Part shown: piece after piece, positions 22,801 to 35,490 of the stretch | Numbering within the stretch: the first letter of the stretch is position 1 | How the letters are laid out: each line of letters opens with the position of its first letter | From: Halocafeteria seosinensis | Taxonomy: Eukaryota; Sar; Bigyra; Bicosoecida | Reading direction: 5' to 3' | Length of the DNA: 64,000 nt | Assembly (NCBI GenBank): GCA_001687465.1 | Contig: LVLI01000084.1 | Coordinates: 62,001 to 126,000, forward strand | The notes under the pieces: generated by a model | The model's database searches: none | What the model was told of the DNA's origin: nothing | The model's input: the letters and a program-made list of their open reading frames with translations, nothing else | Translations under genes and position numbers: made by a program

Positions 22801-24669
22801 TCATATATTGACCGCGATGATCCTAGTAGCATCAGCCGTATTGTTCTCGGACGTAGTTCCACTGGCCATTGCACTGTTCGTATCGCGTCTAGTTGGGGAG
22901 CGAGACTGATGCTTTGACTTCTCGGTCGGGCGACTTTGACCTCGACGGAATGTTTTCGCTTTCATCCAGAGAATACTTCCCAGAAATATGCCATTCATAG
23001 CAATAGTGACATAGCACACACACACGCAGACCCCGGTGAAACCCTTCTTGTCGACGACATACGCGGCAAACAATGGTCCGACAGTTATTCCAAGGGATGA
23101 GAACAATGATATCCATTTACAAACTACTTCCAAAGCTCCTCTACCAAGTTGTTTGGTGTTCCTTATCATTGTACGCAAGGAGGCAGGAAATGCCAGGCCA
23201 AACCCACCTCCAATTGTGGCCAAGGAAATCATCTGGAGAACTAATGTCAGCTTCATCCATTGGAAAATCGGTGCCAAGATGGACCATCCAATTGTCAGAC
23301 CACCAAGTCCAAAGAGTACCCAGTAATGGCGCATATGTTGAACCAAACTTGCAGACACCAGAGCGCCTAGCATGCACGCGGCAAAAGCGAGTCCAAAGAG
23401 GAGGCCAATGAGGGCGGGCTGCAAACCAAACTTACTTAGATGCGGAGAGACGATGGGATGCAGCGAAGTCACAGAGAAAAAGCAGATGGACGTTATCAGC
23501 AGAGAGACCACCACTCCGGGAGCACCAATCACTTTACTTGAAGTGATGAAGAGTCCATCATTGCTCAAGTTATAGAAAGCCGTGGAAACATCGGCGTGAG
23601 GATGCTCGCGAGAACTGGATTTCCGATCATTATCTTGAGAACCTGCATTTGAGTGTATCCTACGACGATTTTCGTCGGCCTCTCCTTCCTGTGCTTTGGT
23701 TGATACCTGGCCTAACGATCCCATGTTTTCAATAGACTCTCTCAAAAGTTTTTCATGCAAAGAATTGATTTTGCTGGAATCAAATCGTACCCGCTTCACG
23801 TTCTCTGTAGTGTTGGGTTGGAACGTCGATCTCTCGGGGTGATGTTTTGTTTCAGTTGTGTTGATACTCGAAGCACGCTTTTGAGACCCTAGAGGAAACG
23901 CTTGCAAGGAAATCCCACCTTGGGATTGTTCAGCCGAATTTTTTCTTTCGGCGTCTTCTACGCCTCGATAGTTGTTGTCCTCGTAAGGATCATCGAACGC
24001 CGTAAATTGATCATCTATAATTGGGTTATTCGCGGTGCTTGGTACTCTTGGCAAAGCCCACGCTAAGGCAAATGTTAGCACTGCGTACAAACATGCTATC
24101 GTAATTGAAGGTAGAATGAATGCTCCAGCCCATTGATAGAATACACCCCCGTAAGGTGGTCCGATCATGACCCCCAAAGCGGACGCTAAGTGAACCGCAA
24201 ACACAACCGTCGTAAGACTACCTTCTTTCTCCAGCATTGCTGCCACAGCCAACACAGCAGAGCGTTCCGCCATTCGCGATGCCACGCCTTGGAGCGCTCG
24301 AAGCACCAGTAACGCCGTGAAGAAGTCGCCGAAGTGATTGTAGATCAGGTCCACTCCAGCAAAGAGAGCAGTGACGATGGTCATCGCGAAGAGACCTCCG
24401 ACGACCACGTACTTTGGAGAGATACATTTCAGCAATTGCGCAACGACGAGTTCTGCTAAGAAAGCTGCGATCCCGAAACTCGCCATGACCAATCCGATTT
24501 CGAGCAAAGTGAGTCCGCGTTTCGACGCGACTTGAGGCAGGAAGGGTGCCACAAAACTAAATGTCGCGTAGTTGAGAAAGTGCAGGAAGTACAGCCCGGC
24601 ACGCATAGTCCGCTGCTGGGACTTTTTCCGGGTCATAAAGTTCTGACCGGCTACCGTCGACGACCACAT
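22801..24669 (-). CDS. MFS transporter, SLC18B1-like
   Basis: Single exon, 622 residues. Two bundles of six membrane helices (about 25-210 and 375-575) are separated by a long hydrophilic loop at about 215-370. Helix 1 begins FLHFLNYATFSFVAPFLPQ, helices 2-3 show a weak MFS motif, and helix 5 has the antiporter-type GVMIGPPYGGVFYQ signature that fits drug:H+ antiporter and SLC18 members. The overall pattern most resembles SLC18B1 (a polyamine/amine vesicular carrier in animals), but substrate cannot be read from sequence. The oversized central loop is unusual; most relatives have a short one. Methionines at residues 12 and 22 are alternative starts. It is head-to-head with the RCC1 gene across 520 bp. 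Confidence 0.8.
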   Translation of the reverse strand: MWSSTVAGQNFMTRKKSQQRTMRAGLYFLHFLNYATFSFVAPFLPQVASKRGLTLLEIGLVMASFGIAAFLAELVVAQLLKCISPKYVVVGGLFAMTIVTALFAGVDLIYNHFGDFFTALLVLRALQGVASRMAERSAVLAVAAMLEKEGSLTTVVFAVHLASALGVMIGPPYGGVFYQWAGAFILPSITIACLYAVLTFALAWALPRVPSTANNPIIDDQFTAFDDPYEDNNYRGVEDAERKNSAEQSQGGISLQAFPLGSQKRASSINTTETKHHPERSTFQPNTTENVKRVRFDSSKINSLHEKLLRESIENMGSLGQVSTKAQEGEADENRRRIHSNAGSQDNDRKSSSREHPHADVSTAFYNLSNDGLFITSSKVIGAPGVVVSLLITSICFFSVTSLHPIVSPHLSKFGLQPALIGLLFGLAFAACMLGALVSASLVQHMRHYWVLFGLGGLTIGWSILAPIFQWMKLTLVLQMISLATIGGGFGLAFPASLRTMIRNTKQLGRGALEVVCKWISLFSSLGITVGPLFAAYVVDKKGFTGVCVCVCYVTIAMNGIFLGSILWMKAKTFRRGQSRPTEKSKHQSRSPTRRDTNSAMASGTTSENNTADATRIIAVNI

Positions 24670-25189
24670 CCCTCACTGTGTACGCTTCCTCAATTCCAAC
24701 CGTCACTTTGCGCGGTGCGGTACGCGCACGAATACACGAAAACTCTGTGTCGCGGCGCGCCCTTCATGGCGACGGCACAAACAGAGATACCACCATCCTC
24801 GTCAGTCTTCTTCTACGACGACTGCTCTGAACATTGGACATTGTCAATCAATCCGTGCCGATGTTCCGCGGATCGATCGATTTCAACGCGACAATCTTTT
24901 CGTTGACTCGAGTAGCCAGCAGCGCACATAGCCGCCCACGCTTATCACGCATGCACATGCACACATGCTCGGGGTTTGATGTCTCTTTGAATTGAATATA
25001 GAGTGTGTGCTGTACAGTGCGTGTTTGCCGTCTGTTCTGAGGAGCACTTTGGCTGTGTACTTGAACCACGCATGCGACCATCCTCGCCTTCGGAGGAAGT
25101 TTGCGGGGGGAGTTTGTCTACCTTAAGCTGCTGTAGTAGAACGAGTGCCCTCTCGTTCGCGGGTTTTGCCGGATTGTCGCGGGGGCAGC
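24670..25189. other. Divergent gap between MFS and RCC1 genes
   Basis: 520 bp, presumably with both promoters. It has a CG-rich stretch at 24715-24765 and a CA-rich stretch near 24950-24970. No gene or clear motif. Confidence 0.4.
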
Positions 25190-28100
25190 ATGGCCGCACC
25201 TTTTGTGGTACCGCCGTCGGGTACGAGTGCGCCATCGATACGTGCGAATCAGGGGACTATGGAGAGAAAACGTGTCTCGATCGGGGAAGCCCGGGATGGG
25301 TTTCGACCTTTACAGTGGTTCATGGAGCGCGTTGACGTGTCGGAACCGTGCGCATATGTGCAGCAATTCAGTACGTACCTTATCGGCTTCTTAGAATGGG
25401 AAGAATGCATCTCATTGCCGTCGTTCATGGTTCCGTTCTACAGAATTGCCGGTGGTGTGGACTTCCCGGGAAGTTCCAGATGCTATGTTTGTGACCCTTA
25501 TGACCCAGGACCTGCAAAACGCTGAGCTGACTGCAGCTGCACGAGGGTATACACTGATCGATGAAAGTGCGCCTTCACCGACTAACGTGATTTCCGTACC
25601 AGCTGGCGGCACTGCGGTGGTAGAGGGTACTGAGGCGACAAGTACTGGAGCTTTGGCAAGACAGCATACTGGATCCGGTAACGATCTTAACCAATCGGAG
25701 CATGTCGATGAGAATATTGGAACAGGTACAGGTGTCGGATCAGGCACTCAAGGGCATATGGGAGACGCTCCTTTGGCACGACAATACACTCAATCAAATG
25801 ATGATTCGAACAAAGCAGGTATTGACGGAGGCACAGATCTCGGCACTGGTGTTCAGTACCAGGGAGGTCGTGAACATGTATATCGGTTGTATACGAAGTC
25901 TGGAGATGAACCGACTACAGAGGAGGCTAATGCTGGTACGGAAATTGGAGATGAGAATGGTACTGGCGTAGGGACGGAGGCAAACCAGGGAGGCGCCAAT
26001 GGGCTCCTAGCCCGACAATATACTGAATCAGGAGACGAGGCAGTCCAAGAAGAAGGTTTTGACCAACCAGTTTTAAATGATGGGCATCCGCCACGTAAAA
26101 CCATACTCCTAAACCAGCAGCATACAGGGTCGCGAAATGAAAACGGCTGGTCTAATGGTCTCAGTGCATCCGAGTCCAGTGCGGCCGAGACTACCGACTC
26201 GGAAACCCGGCAAACAACTCACGGTGTCTTGACGAGACAGTATACGAGCCAGTCGGATGTGCCCCTCGCTAACGAGAACACCAAAAGATCCAGATTCGAG
26301 AGCTCGAGTTCTGGGATGAAAGGCTCTGAGGAATCGAACCATGCTAATGGAGATCAAATAGTGAGTAATCACGTTCCATCAACTATCGAGGAGATCATCG
26401 AAAAGGTTTCCGAATATCCGCATCACATGGGCAAGCTACAGTCAATTTACATCGAACAAGATTCGGAAGGTATATACTGGTTGAAATTACCAATCCAATA
26501 CCCATCTGCCGGATCGGATGGCGGCCAGGCGCATATGAAGGCTTTAGAGCTGCGCAGCACCAGCGTAACGGCGTTACACCGACAGTTGATTGCCTTGACG
26601 AAACCAGCGGCGGCTCTGGATATGCTTAGGAATATCAAACGCTCTCCGCCGGCAAGGTGGCTCCAGAGGTATGGGGTAATGAGTTTCGGGAGAGGAAATG
26701 AAGGGCAGCTGGGCCTTGGGTTGGCTTGTGCGTCTCATGCACCCTCACTCATCGATGCGGGCTGGTTTGGTGGCTGTTCTCGGCCTGACTTATCCCGATC
26801 ATTGCTCCATGAATCCGGTGGAAAAAGAAGTAAATGTCATGGGGATGTGACGGCGATAGCTGTGGGACGTCGCCATACTTTATACCAAACCCGTGGACAG
26901 GGAGTGTATGCTTCAGGGTTCAATGGATCCGGACAACTCGGAATTGGATCGACTCGTTCTGTGCGATTGGCCCCCTCAGAAATCCCATCGCTCCATCGGC
27001 GCCAGGTTATCAGTATTGCTGCAGGGCAAGTTCACTCGTTATGCGTAACTAGTGAAGGGATCGTCTACTCCTGGGGGTCAGGGCGCTGTGGTCAATTGGG
27101 TCTGGGATCCAAGCTACCCAGTGGTTTCAAGTCTCCGACACCTGTGCCTTTCTTTAGGCCCCAGAGCCGTGCGACAGGAAAGAGTGCGTCGGATATAAAG
27201 ATATTGGGTAGTGATGATCCTGAGTCATGGTTGAATTCACAACTTGCGTATACGATGTCGCATTTGCGAGAAAGTGGACAGTCTGAGTTACTCTCTCGTC
27301 GGCACAATACGGATGCTGACGAGTTGGGGCATATTATAGCAGTTCGAGCCGGTGGAGATACAAGTGCGGCAATAACATCTGACGGGACTGTTTTTATGTG
27401 GGGCAGCAATAAAGCGGGACAATGTGGTGTAGGTAGCAGCGAGGATGTTGTCCTACCGTCTAAACTAACAAGCTTGTATGACTGGAATATTTCAGATGTC
27501 TCATTGGGAGAGGAACATGTTCTCGCCCTAAGCGATTCCGGGAAACTCTTCTCTTGGGGTAAGGGGCTGTATGGTCGACTGGGTCTAGGGGATGAGCAAA
27601 ACCGGCTGAGTCCCGTTAGAATCCGCGAACCTCAGGAGTTGAATAAAGTTCGAATAGCGGCCATTTCTGCCGGTTTCACCCACTCATTAGCTCTAGACGT
27701 CAGCGGTAATATATGGTCATGGGGGGATGCCTCGGATCACAAGTTGGCTCGAGTGAAGACTCCTGAGGGCAATGTGCTATTTCCCCATCGAATGGACTTT
27801 CCTATGGGCGATGTTCTTCAGGAATATCGAGATTGCACTCCTCAACCGAAGGTTGCAGGGGTTCGTGCTGGCGAGAAGCACAGTGTAGCGTGGACATCTG
27901 TGGAAGAAGTAGAGACAACAGGCGCAGGACATGAGTCTCCGGGACTGGTGACGGAAACAGGGTCACGCAAATTGATAGGTGGACATGTATTCGTGTGGGG
28001 AAACAACCGATTTCGGGCTCTAGGACTAGGAGAGATGTCAATGAAGTGGCTAGATGAGTCAAACGTGGAGAATTCCGATATACACGATGTTGATTCAATC

Positions 28101-28904
28101 AGCGACATGTCCCTCACGATACAAAACCAGCCATGGGACAAAGTCGACCAACCAACCGTGGTTCCCGGCATAGGCATACCAACACCCGGAAACTCCGTTG
28201 AAATGCAAGGCACATCAGACGGGAAACTGAATATGCTCGAAAATTCCATGCTGCGAGTTGCTGCAGATGTTGTCACAGGATACAAGCATACGCATTGTAT
28301 CACAAAGCTGGTCTATCCTACAGTTGCTCGGGACACTACTCCGGACTCTGACATTGATTCCACACCTGATATACCGCTATACTGTTCTCACTTGACAGGT
28401 AGCCAACCAGATGGAGAAACCTACTCCGCAGTATTGCCGCCTCCACTCTCTCCGTTGCACGAGATGTGCTTTGCATCATCCAGGGTACGGACAAACCAGT
28501 TAACCAAGGAGGAATACGTCCGGCTATTGGAAACGCTTGAAGACATAGGAAGCCTCCACTTTGCATGGAGGGTTGCTCGAGAACATATCAACTCCGAGAG
28601 AATCAAGACAAGCGGTGTCAGCCTGGATCCGGGAGAGAAATATAAGACTTTAGTAGACACACCTCGCATCCCAAAGGCACGACACAACGACGAGGAGACA
28701 AGCAGTGAAGAACGAATTCTAAGTACTGGGGCTAACGAGGCAACTCAGGCAAATCACACAGATAAGCCTCCAGAGACTGACGAACATCGCGCCGCTCGGC
28801 CACCAGACGAAATAGCGGATAGGCCTAAGAGAGGTTTCTGGAGTAAATTCTTCGGTGCTTTGAGTTGCGGAGCTTGTGGAGTCTCCACGATGCCCAAAGA
28901 ATAA
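25190..28904 (+). CDS. RCC1-repeat protein with novel N-terminal repeat
   Basis: Two exons, 25190-25370 and 25444-28904, phase 1, 1213 residues. The short first exon ends at VQQF and joins LPVVW. Residues about 125-345 carry six spaced copies of a motif close to LARQYTxSGD in an acidic Gly/Thr-rich background. Residues about 465-1010 hold RCC1-type blades with the usual signatures: YSWGSGRCGQLGLGS, FMWGSNKAGQCGVGS, FSWGKGLYGRLGLGD, WSWGDASDHKL and VFVWGNNRFRALGLGE, each with a following AGxxHSL-type strand. RCC1 propellers bind proteins or act as exchange factors; partners here are unknown. The tail ends in a basic, Cys-containing segment (KRGFWSKFFGALSCGAC). The last blades are interrupted by inserts. 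It is a member of the RCC1 superfamily, not RCC1 itself. Confidence 0.85.
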
Positions 28905-28984
28905 ACGACATAACAAATAAGAACCCGTCACGTTCAAATAGGCGTTTCTCGTGCATTGGAAGGAACTGCATATTTGTAGCTTCG

Positions 28985-30944
28985 TCATGTGCCACTACTG
29001 TTACCTGAGTCGCCACTCGTAAACGGCTTCCTCGAATGAGAGGAATAAAGCCGGCTCTTGCGAGCCTTGTCCATCTCTGCACGGACACGATCACGCTCTT
29101 CGGCGTTTCGCAGCCATTCATCCAGCCGATCCTGTTCTTTGAGCATCTCCGGGTCATCAGGACGTGAGTCCTTGCGGCTCTTCAGCATTGTGGACAGAAG
29201 AGACCATAATCTTTTCACTTCTGCTGTCTTCGCCCCTTTATCTTTCATAAATCGGATCATTGGTAAATCAGTGTCTTTCGAATCCGGCTCCAGTTCTATG
29301 AAGACGGCGCTAGGATGTTTCTTTTGGATTGCTAACTCAACATCCTTAAGCTCCCGTTCAACAAGACGTGTGACGTCCTCCGCATAACTGCAAAAAGCCA
29401 CCAGGGGGTGAAGTATTCTGCTATGCCTACACAAACTATTGCTATGGGCGGCAGGACATACTAGCTAAGGAGTATTGGGAGTTCATGAGCCAAATCTCCC
29501 TTGGTAGCGGCCTCGACAAACAGCTTCCGATAACTGCTCTGCAACTTGGCGCTCAAATATGTACCGTCAAAGTCCACTTCAGCTTTATAGGCAAAGGCAG
29601 TTGGTCCGATCCATTGAGACTGCACATGGCTCACAGCTTCTATCGATGGAAAATTCAATATTATGTTCCGAATATCCTCGGTCGTTCCTGCACAAACCAT
29701 ATGCGTACCGGAAGCAGCACCAGAGATTTCTTATTTGTAATACACCTACCAGAGTCTACCGCTTGCCCAACGAGATATGCTTTGTTTAAATTGACCAAAC
29801 GGATTGCAACAGCCCCTAGCATTCCACCAATGAGGATGCTAGCCCCGTGATCCCACATGGGATTGCCAGTGAAATATGCCATGGATATCCCACCTGCTGC
29901 GACCAGTACACCCGAGCAGGCTGTCAAATCTTCCATGAAAACAGCCGCCATAAATGGATCCCTAGTTTTCCGCATAAAGTGATACATCGCCTTGGCTCTT
30001 ACAGTCACGTATTCGAAGGAGTTTTTCAGTTTGAATCCATCTTTCAATCGTGGATCTGCCGACGCTTTACTCGATGCGCGGGATACAATTTCTTTGGCTG
30101 CCCTATGTAGTACATAGCCATCTATAATAAACGCTGTACCCAAGACAAACGCGGCTTCCGATGTCGGTTGCATGGGTGCATTCGCGATAATTCCCTCGAT
30201 ACCTGTTCAAGAGACACATGGCTTCTTGAAAACGACAGATGTATTTTTTCTGTACACCAAATAAATTACATACCATGAAAGATACTCACACCGGCTCCGC
30301 ACCTGCAAAGTAAAGCGTTAAGCATCCACCACAGCATGAGTTTTTATTCCAAGTACCTTCCCTCTTGACCATAGTTTCTCCACGACTTACCAGAAAAGTC
30401 CTAGGGCACTCACCAAGCCCCAAAAGTACGCTGCACGTCCATATCCGTAAGGGTGATCAGCATCGGCCCGAACTTGGCTTTGACGAAGTCCCAGAGCCAA
30501 GAAGGCTTGATTCAGCGTATCTACCAGTGTGTGTATCGATTCAGCCATCATAGCACTGCTTCCCGTCCGAATGTACACGATCGTCTTGAGAGCGGTAATG
30601 ATGGCATTGCCTACCATAGCCATGACCACCGTCTTTTCTGTCCCTTGGGGCAATCGACGTGGCGTAGGGAATTCCTCCTCCTCCGACTCTGTCCACCGCG
30701 ATTCGTAATAAGTCGGAGACGGGGCAGGTCCTTCCTGGGGCTCCATAGTATCACCATAAGGCCCTCGTACGGGCGTCGACTTTGATTTATCACCATCGGA
30801 CGAGAAAAACACGCCCAAAGAGGCAGAGGGCCTCCAAATCCCCACCCCAATTCCTCGATTCCTTTCCACGAATATCCCATTCATGCCACGCAGGTATGGC
30901 CTCCATAATCTGCCCGATGATCCTAATGTCCTCAAGGACAGCAT
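28985..30944 (-). CDS. SLC30A9 (ZnT9)-like cation diffusion facilitator
   Basis: Five exons on the minus strand: 30391-30944, 30274-30302 (29 nt), 29750-30202, 29462-29687, 28985-29387; 554 residues with phases consistent. The ATG at 30944 opens an Arg-rich, acid-free leader (MLSLRTLGSSGRLWRPYLRG), a good mitochondrial presequence. TM2 carries ESIHTLVDTLNQ with the H-x3-D metal site, then HPYGYGRAAYFWG. TM5 has VFMEDLTACSG, with Glu-Asp in place of the His-Asp of canonical zinc CDFs, as in SLC30A9. A cytosolic/matrix ferredoxin-like domain follows, with a charged helical tail. SLC30A9 exports zinc from mitochondria. It ends 80 bp from the convergent RCC1 gene. Confidence 0.87.
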
Positions 30945-33487
30945 GATGTTAATACGACAGGTGTACCGGATACCTCTACTACTACATGTGCAATGTGGCA
31001 AGGCAGTCTCCCCGCTCCTAAACCACCCACTACTGGTACATGATACTCAAGCAAACGCCATGCGTAGTGTCAATATATTGTCAGTGGATTCGAGACTCTC
31101 GAACTTAAAATTCACCGTGTGTGTAATTCCTACACAGCACAGTGTGAAGGTGAATGAACCCTCAGTTCACACAGCCGGCTTGGCGGAACTGGGAATTGAA
31201 GACAACTCTCCGGGATCAAGAAGCATACAGTAGAAAAGGTGATTGATGACATGAATTTGTAAGTCGATTTACAGATTTTTGGAGGCGCAGATGGAGGTGT
31301 ACGATCCAGTCGGAAAGAAAGACCAACTGCATATGTGCGTGTGTGGGTTGTATGTGTGTTCCGGCAAAGACAGAAATAGCCTGGCTTGGTCTTTTTGAAT
31401 GTTGTGAGCATCGCTGGAAGCTCAGTCAATCTGCTGGCATGGGGTTCGTCGTGGGGCGGCAGGAGGCTAACTGGATCCCAGCACATTGCTTGACAAGACC
31501 CCCACTCTGGACTCTACCTTGCCGACATTGCATCCGCTGGAAACATACTTCTACGAATCAATCTGCCGTAGTCAACTGAGCTGTTGCACGGTGACCGAAG
31601 AGCATCATGGAGTATGGGTCAATGATGTTCTCGAAGGTTAGACCCGCCAATAACCGGTACGATCCAGTATTTAGTCATTTAAGTCTGTGTTCCTGACTCA
31701 GGAATCCTGAGGTGTGGCTCCTTCTTTTTCAATTCCAAGTTCGTTTTTTCCGCGTGCAGGGTCCTCAGTGCGGACCCCGCACTAAGTCTTACCGGCACAG
31801 GCCCGTGTGACAGGGCCAAGCCTGTGTGTATTAGTGTTGCTCCTACCGAAAGACGTCTAGTCTACAGGCTACGCTAGGCCGGGTGTGGGGTGAACCCTAC
31901 CGCCAACATCTTCACGTTGTGGCGCATCAACGTGACAGACACCGTCATCAGTGTTCGAAAGTTCTGCATCTCCCTTGTTCTTCAGCCAAAGAACCCGGTG
32001 CTTCCCTGACAAGTCTCTTTAGGAACTTACTCGAGTCCCCCGTCCCTTCTATCACGAACAGGACACCTTCCGTGCGGTGATCCCTCAGATATCTGAATTT
32101 TCTCCGTTTCATCTTCTCCGATTCTGCCGCGATGGTGAAACGTTTCCCTGCTGGCCTAGCTAGTCTGTCTCCTGTGAGTCGATTTGGAACTGTTACGTCG
32201 ACATAAACTGTGCTGGTTGAGCCTTTTGCTACCAGGTCCATGACTGGCCTCGCTTCTTCTTCATTTCGCGGGTCTACGAGCACCTCTCTCTACACTGGCG
32301 TTTGACCCATGCGGATGTAATTCTCCAGTTCCACTGCTATCCTGTCATGACGGCGGATCCTTTGCGTGGCGTTCCCTTCTTTGCCGCATCCCAGTAGGGC
32401 GTTGCCTGGGAATCAGAGAAATGCAAACAGTGGGCGGTATGGTTGATGCTTGTACTGTACATCCCCATGCAATCATGCACAATTATGGAAATGTGTTGAA
32501 ACACCCAGCTTGCCCCCTACCAGCCCCTACCGAATGACTTGAACCAAGTGCCATGCAACCGGCTGTCAGGTCAGGCAGACGGATTCTTTGCGGACTCCGA
32601 TTTCGCTGTCGGCTCCGCGTCTTCGAGTTGATTCACACATATGACGCATCATGCGAAGCAGCAGAAAAACAGGATGCGATCTGCCAGGTACAACTCCGCG
32701 TAGAGTCAGCGTGAAGTGGGTACAGAGTGACTGGTCAGGGAGCAGGAAACAGAAGACACAAGGAAGCCGATGAAGGCCACCACCGGCCAGCTGGGAGCAT
32801 ACGACGCTACCTAGACTGAGGTAGGTGCGTTGCATCCCAGGGGAGGAGACGGCACCCAAAAGATTGAAGTGAGAAAGAAGTGCTTTGCTTGTAGTTCTGA
32901 GTCGTCAACCCCTCTTCCCGGGCCGGATTCCCCGTAACCGTCTTTTGTCTGGTTTTTTGCGGACCTCAAATTCGGTGTAACCGTGTAGCTCTCTCCTTTG
33001 GACGCTATGGTATGAGTACATGCTTTCTCCATCGTACATAGAACTGTCCACTCGTTAATAGGCCTTTTTCCGCTAACTTGAACCTCCAATGGCTCACATT
33101 CAACGTAAGTACCAACTGCTTCCGAGGAGCCACACTGCTTCACAGGAGGATTTATTCTGCAGGACTCCGCCTCTAGTCGTGAGGGGGATATACACGGGAT
33201 ACAATGTATATATCTCCATCCGCAGGTGGGAGCAAGAGCGCTTATGTAGGCTTATACGCGGAGATAAGGAACCGGCGGAGGCAGTGCAGCAGGGTCGCAC
33301 TCCAGCTCCCAATGCTCGTATGTCTGTTAGGATACTAAAGATAATGGCTTGTGGATTGTAAATTCGGAGCATCGGTCAGAGCGTCGCAAACAAGCGCATC
33401 CGTGTTTGGTCTGCATTTCGTTTGCTGTGAGTTTTTCTTAGTTGGCTTATATTGCTTCCTTGGTGCCCTGGTTGAAGGACAAGAAAA
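30945..33487. other. 2.5-kb gene-free stretch with retroelement debris
   Basis: Apart from the non-LTR relic at 31948-32400 I see no gene. Hairpins occur at 31767-31783 (AGTGCGG-ACC-CCGCACT) and 31797-31830 (CACAGGC arms). Remaining open frames are short and compositionally random. The last part should hold the promoter of the first lipoxygenase-like gene. Confidence 0.5.
31948..32400 (-). mobile_element. Non-LTR retrotransposon relic, C-terminal end
   Basis: Read on the minus strand, the segment resembles the region after reverse transcriptase in LINE-type ORF2: a CG-x-RRHDRIAVELENYI block, then VYVDVTVPN, then a run of Glu/Lys/Arg ending LFVIEGTGDSSKFL. The order R-H-D, D-V-T-V, and 'E.tG' is typical of the 3' end of many LINEs. 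A TAG interrupts the frame just before the 112-codon open part, and no reverse transcriptase core is found upstream. It is a dead fragment. Confidence 0.5.
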
Positions 33488-35490
33488 ATGGCAGGTCGTT
33501 CCCCTCAAGCTCACCCGAGGCGAACTTGGCCCTGGAAGACGATGTTTGTCGCACTCGTTGCTGTCTCTGCAAGCAGTTATAATATCCCCAAGGGACTCGT
33601 CTGGAATGTTCTTGTTCATTATGTCCCGAACCTGGCTGCTCTGTCTACCGTGGGACTTTTATCAACGGTAGGTAGTGGCGTCAGAACACCTGTTTTTCTT
33701 TTATCCGCTTCCCGCCTTTCACGGGGAATCGGAATATGCATAAGTGACTCATCGGTACTTTAAAGGAGTCAGTTGTGTGTCGCGTGTCGTGTTTATTGTC
33801 TGGGAGTGTCACATGTATACTCTTTCATGTCATGCAGCTTCATCCTGTAGCCCCTGTAGATTACCTCGCTGAGGAAACGGTGCCTAACTTCCTCAAGTCG
33901 GTTCAAGATAGGTACTTCGATCAATCCCCGCCAGATCCGCGAGTGGTTTACCCCAATACAGCACCAACGATCCTTAATGTACCGATATTAGAAAGGATAG
34001 AATTCTTCATATTTCGTTTCTGGAACTTCTTTGCTTTACAGTTCATCAATATGCCGTTCAATCTGTGGTATTCACAGCTGAACTACCAAACTACACCGGT
34101 GCGGGACGACGAACTGGCTACTCTATTCACGCATCACTGGCCGTCATTTTTCCTCCGGTCACTGAACTACACTTCTCCCACCGGAACAGCTGAAGGATTT
34201 CCCGAATTTGTAGAGGCTCTAGACATCTCCAGCAGGGGAGGAAGAATCTTCGAATGGTACTACGCTCAGTTCCCCGGGATGGCTACGTTCGAGTACACGC
34301 AAAATAGCGAAAATATGTTCTATGGGGCGGGCTCATTTATCATCCTACGCCGCCCAAAGGGAAGTCCAGAAGAGCTGGAACCATATGCTATTGAGCTCTT
34401 TGGTGAATGCATGAACTCTTCCAACAAGAACGACGGGAATCATCCGCGATTTCCCTCTATCATTACAAGACCTGGTGATCCTGCATGGGACGCCAGTAAG
34501 ACCTTCCTGATCCATGGTGCACAACACTACTATGTCCTGGCGGAGCACTCGATGTCCCATTTCCCCTTCGATATTATCAACGCCGCTACCAAAGATCGCC
34601 GACTGGTGCCCCTGTTTCACCCGATCCAAAGTCTGTTGCAGCCTCACTTCAGATTCACCTTATCACTCAACGACTTCGTCATGAACAGTTTTGCAACGAG
34701 CATCTTATTGAATGACCATCTAGTGCACTGCTTTGACGCAAGCGGACCAGCGATCTTCCAGCTAACTCAAGAGTATACTAAGGAATTTAGTTTCAGTAAC
34801 CACAAAGTGGAATACTTTCCACCCCGCAATCCGTCGAACATAACGATCTTCCTCTTGGAATACCGCCCAATCATCGGAAAGTTTGTTCGACGAGTAGTCG
34901 AGGAGCATCGGTCAACTGGAGAATTTCGCGATGTTTACATGCAAAAATGGGCCGATCACATTGCTGCGTATGTTCCTGGGTTCCCCAATGGAGAGCAGAT
35001 TCAGAATGAAGCAGTTATGATCGAAGCGCTCACTGAAATAATCTTTGATTTATCCGTACACCATAGTACACAGCATTGGAATTATCATACGTCGCTTGAG
35101 ATGAAGAAGAGACCATGGCGTATTCGTCATCGCCCGCCTCTTTCCAAAGAAGAGCACTGGGACTGGGATGAAGGCAGTCACACAAGCGGAGATATGTTCA
35201 CATACTCTCAGACTGAGATTATGTTCTTCTTTCCTGGTAAGTTTCATCCTTGTTTCTTTTTTGGACCGGTAATGCCACTGTTTAGCCGATATCTACTTTG
35301 TTCGTCGAACACAGGACCCTACAATAGTCTTAAAGAGACTAAGTATAGCTTCTCGCGTCCGAAAGTAAACGATTATGCCCGGGAATTCATCCAGGATTTG
35401 AAGGCGAAAGATAAGAAGCTTGAGAAGGAAGGAGATCCGGTGTATCAGCTAGTCCCCTTCGACAAGATGGGCCCCTCAATTGACTGCTGA
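33488..35490 (+). CDS. Secreted lipoxygenase-like protein, copy 1
   Basis: Three exons, 33488-33667, 33838-35236, 35315-35490 (584 residues). The first exon encodes a hydrophobic leader (FVALVAVSASSYN). There is no N-terminal PLAT barrel. Lipoxygenase-fold signatures run in order: MFYGAGSFIILRR then PYAIELFG (compare the PLAIEL block), W277-x3-K, the helix YYVLAEH (291-297), FHPIQSLLQPHFR (320-332), and VHHSTQH (467-473). By alignment H297 matches the second iron His, and H469 and H473 match the third and fourth ligand positions. The first iron His is Tyr292. The chain ends GPSIDC, not in Ile. Lipoxygenases oxygenate polyunsaturated fatty acids; activity here is uncertain. It is the first of three tandem paralogues. 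Confidence 0.8.

Noticed and set aside
31797-31830. Possible tRNA or small RNA hairpin
   Set aside because: Only one stem is visible, without A and B boxes or a cloverleaf.
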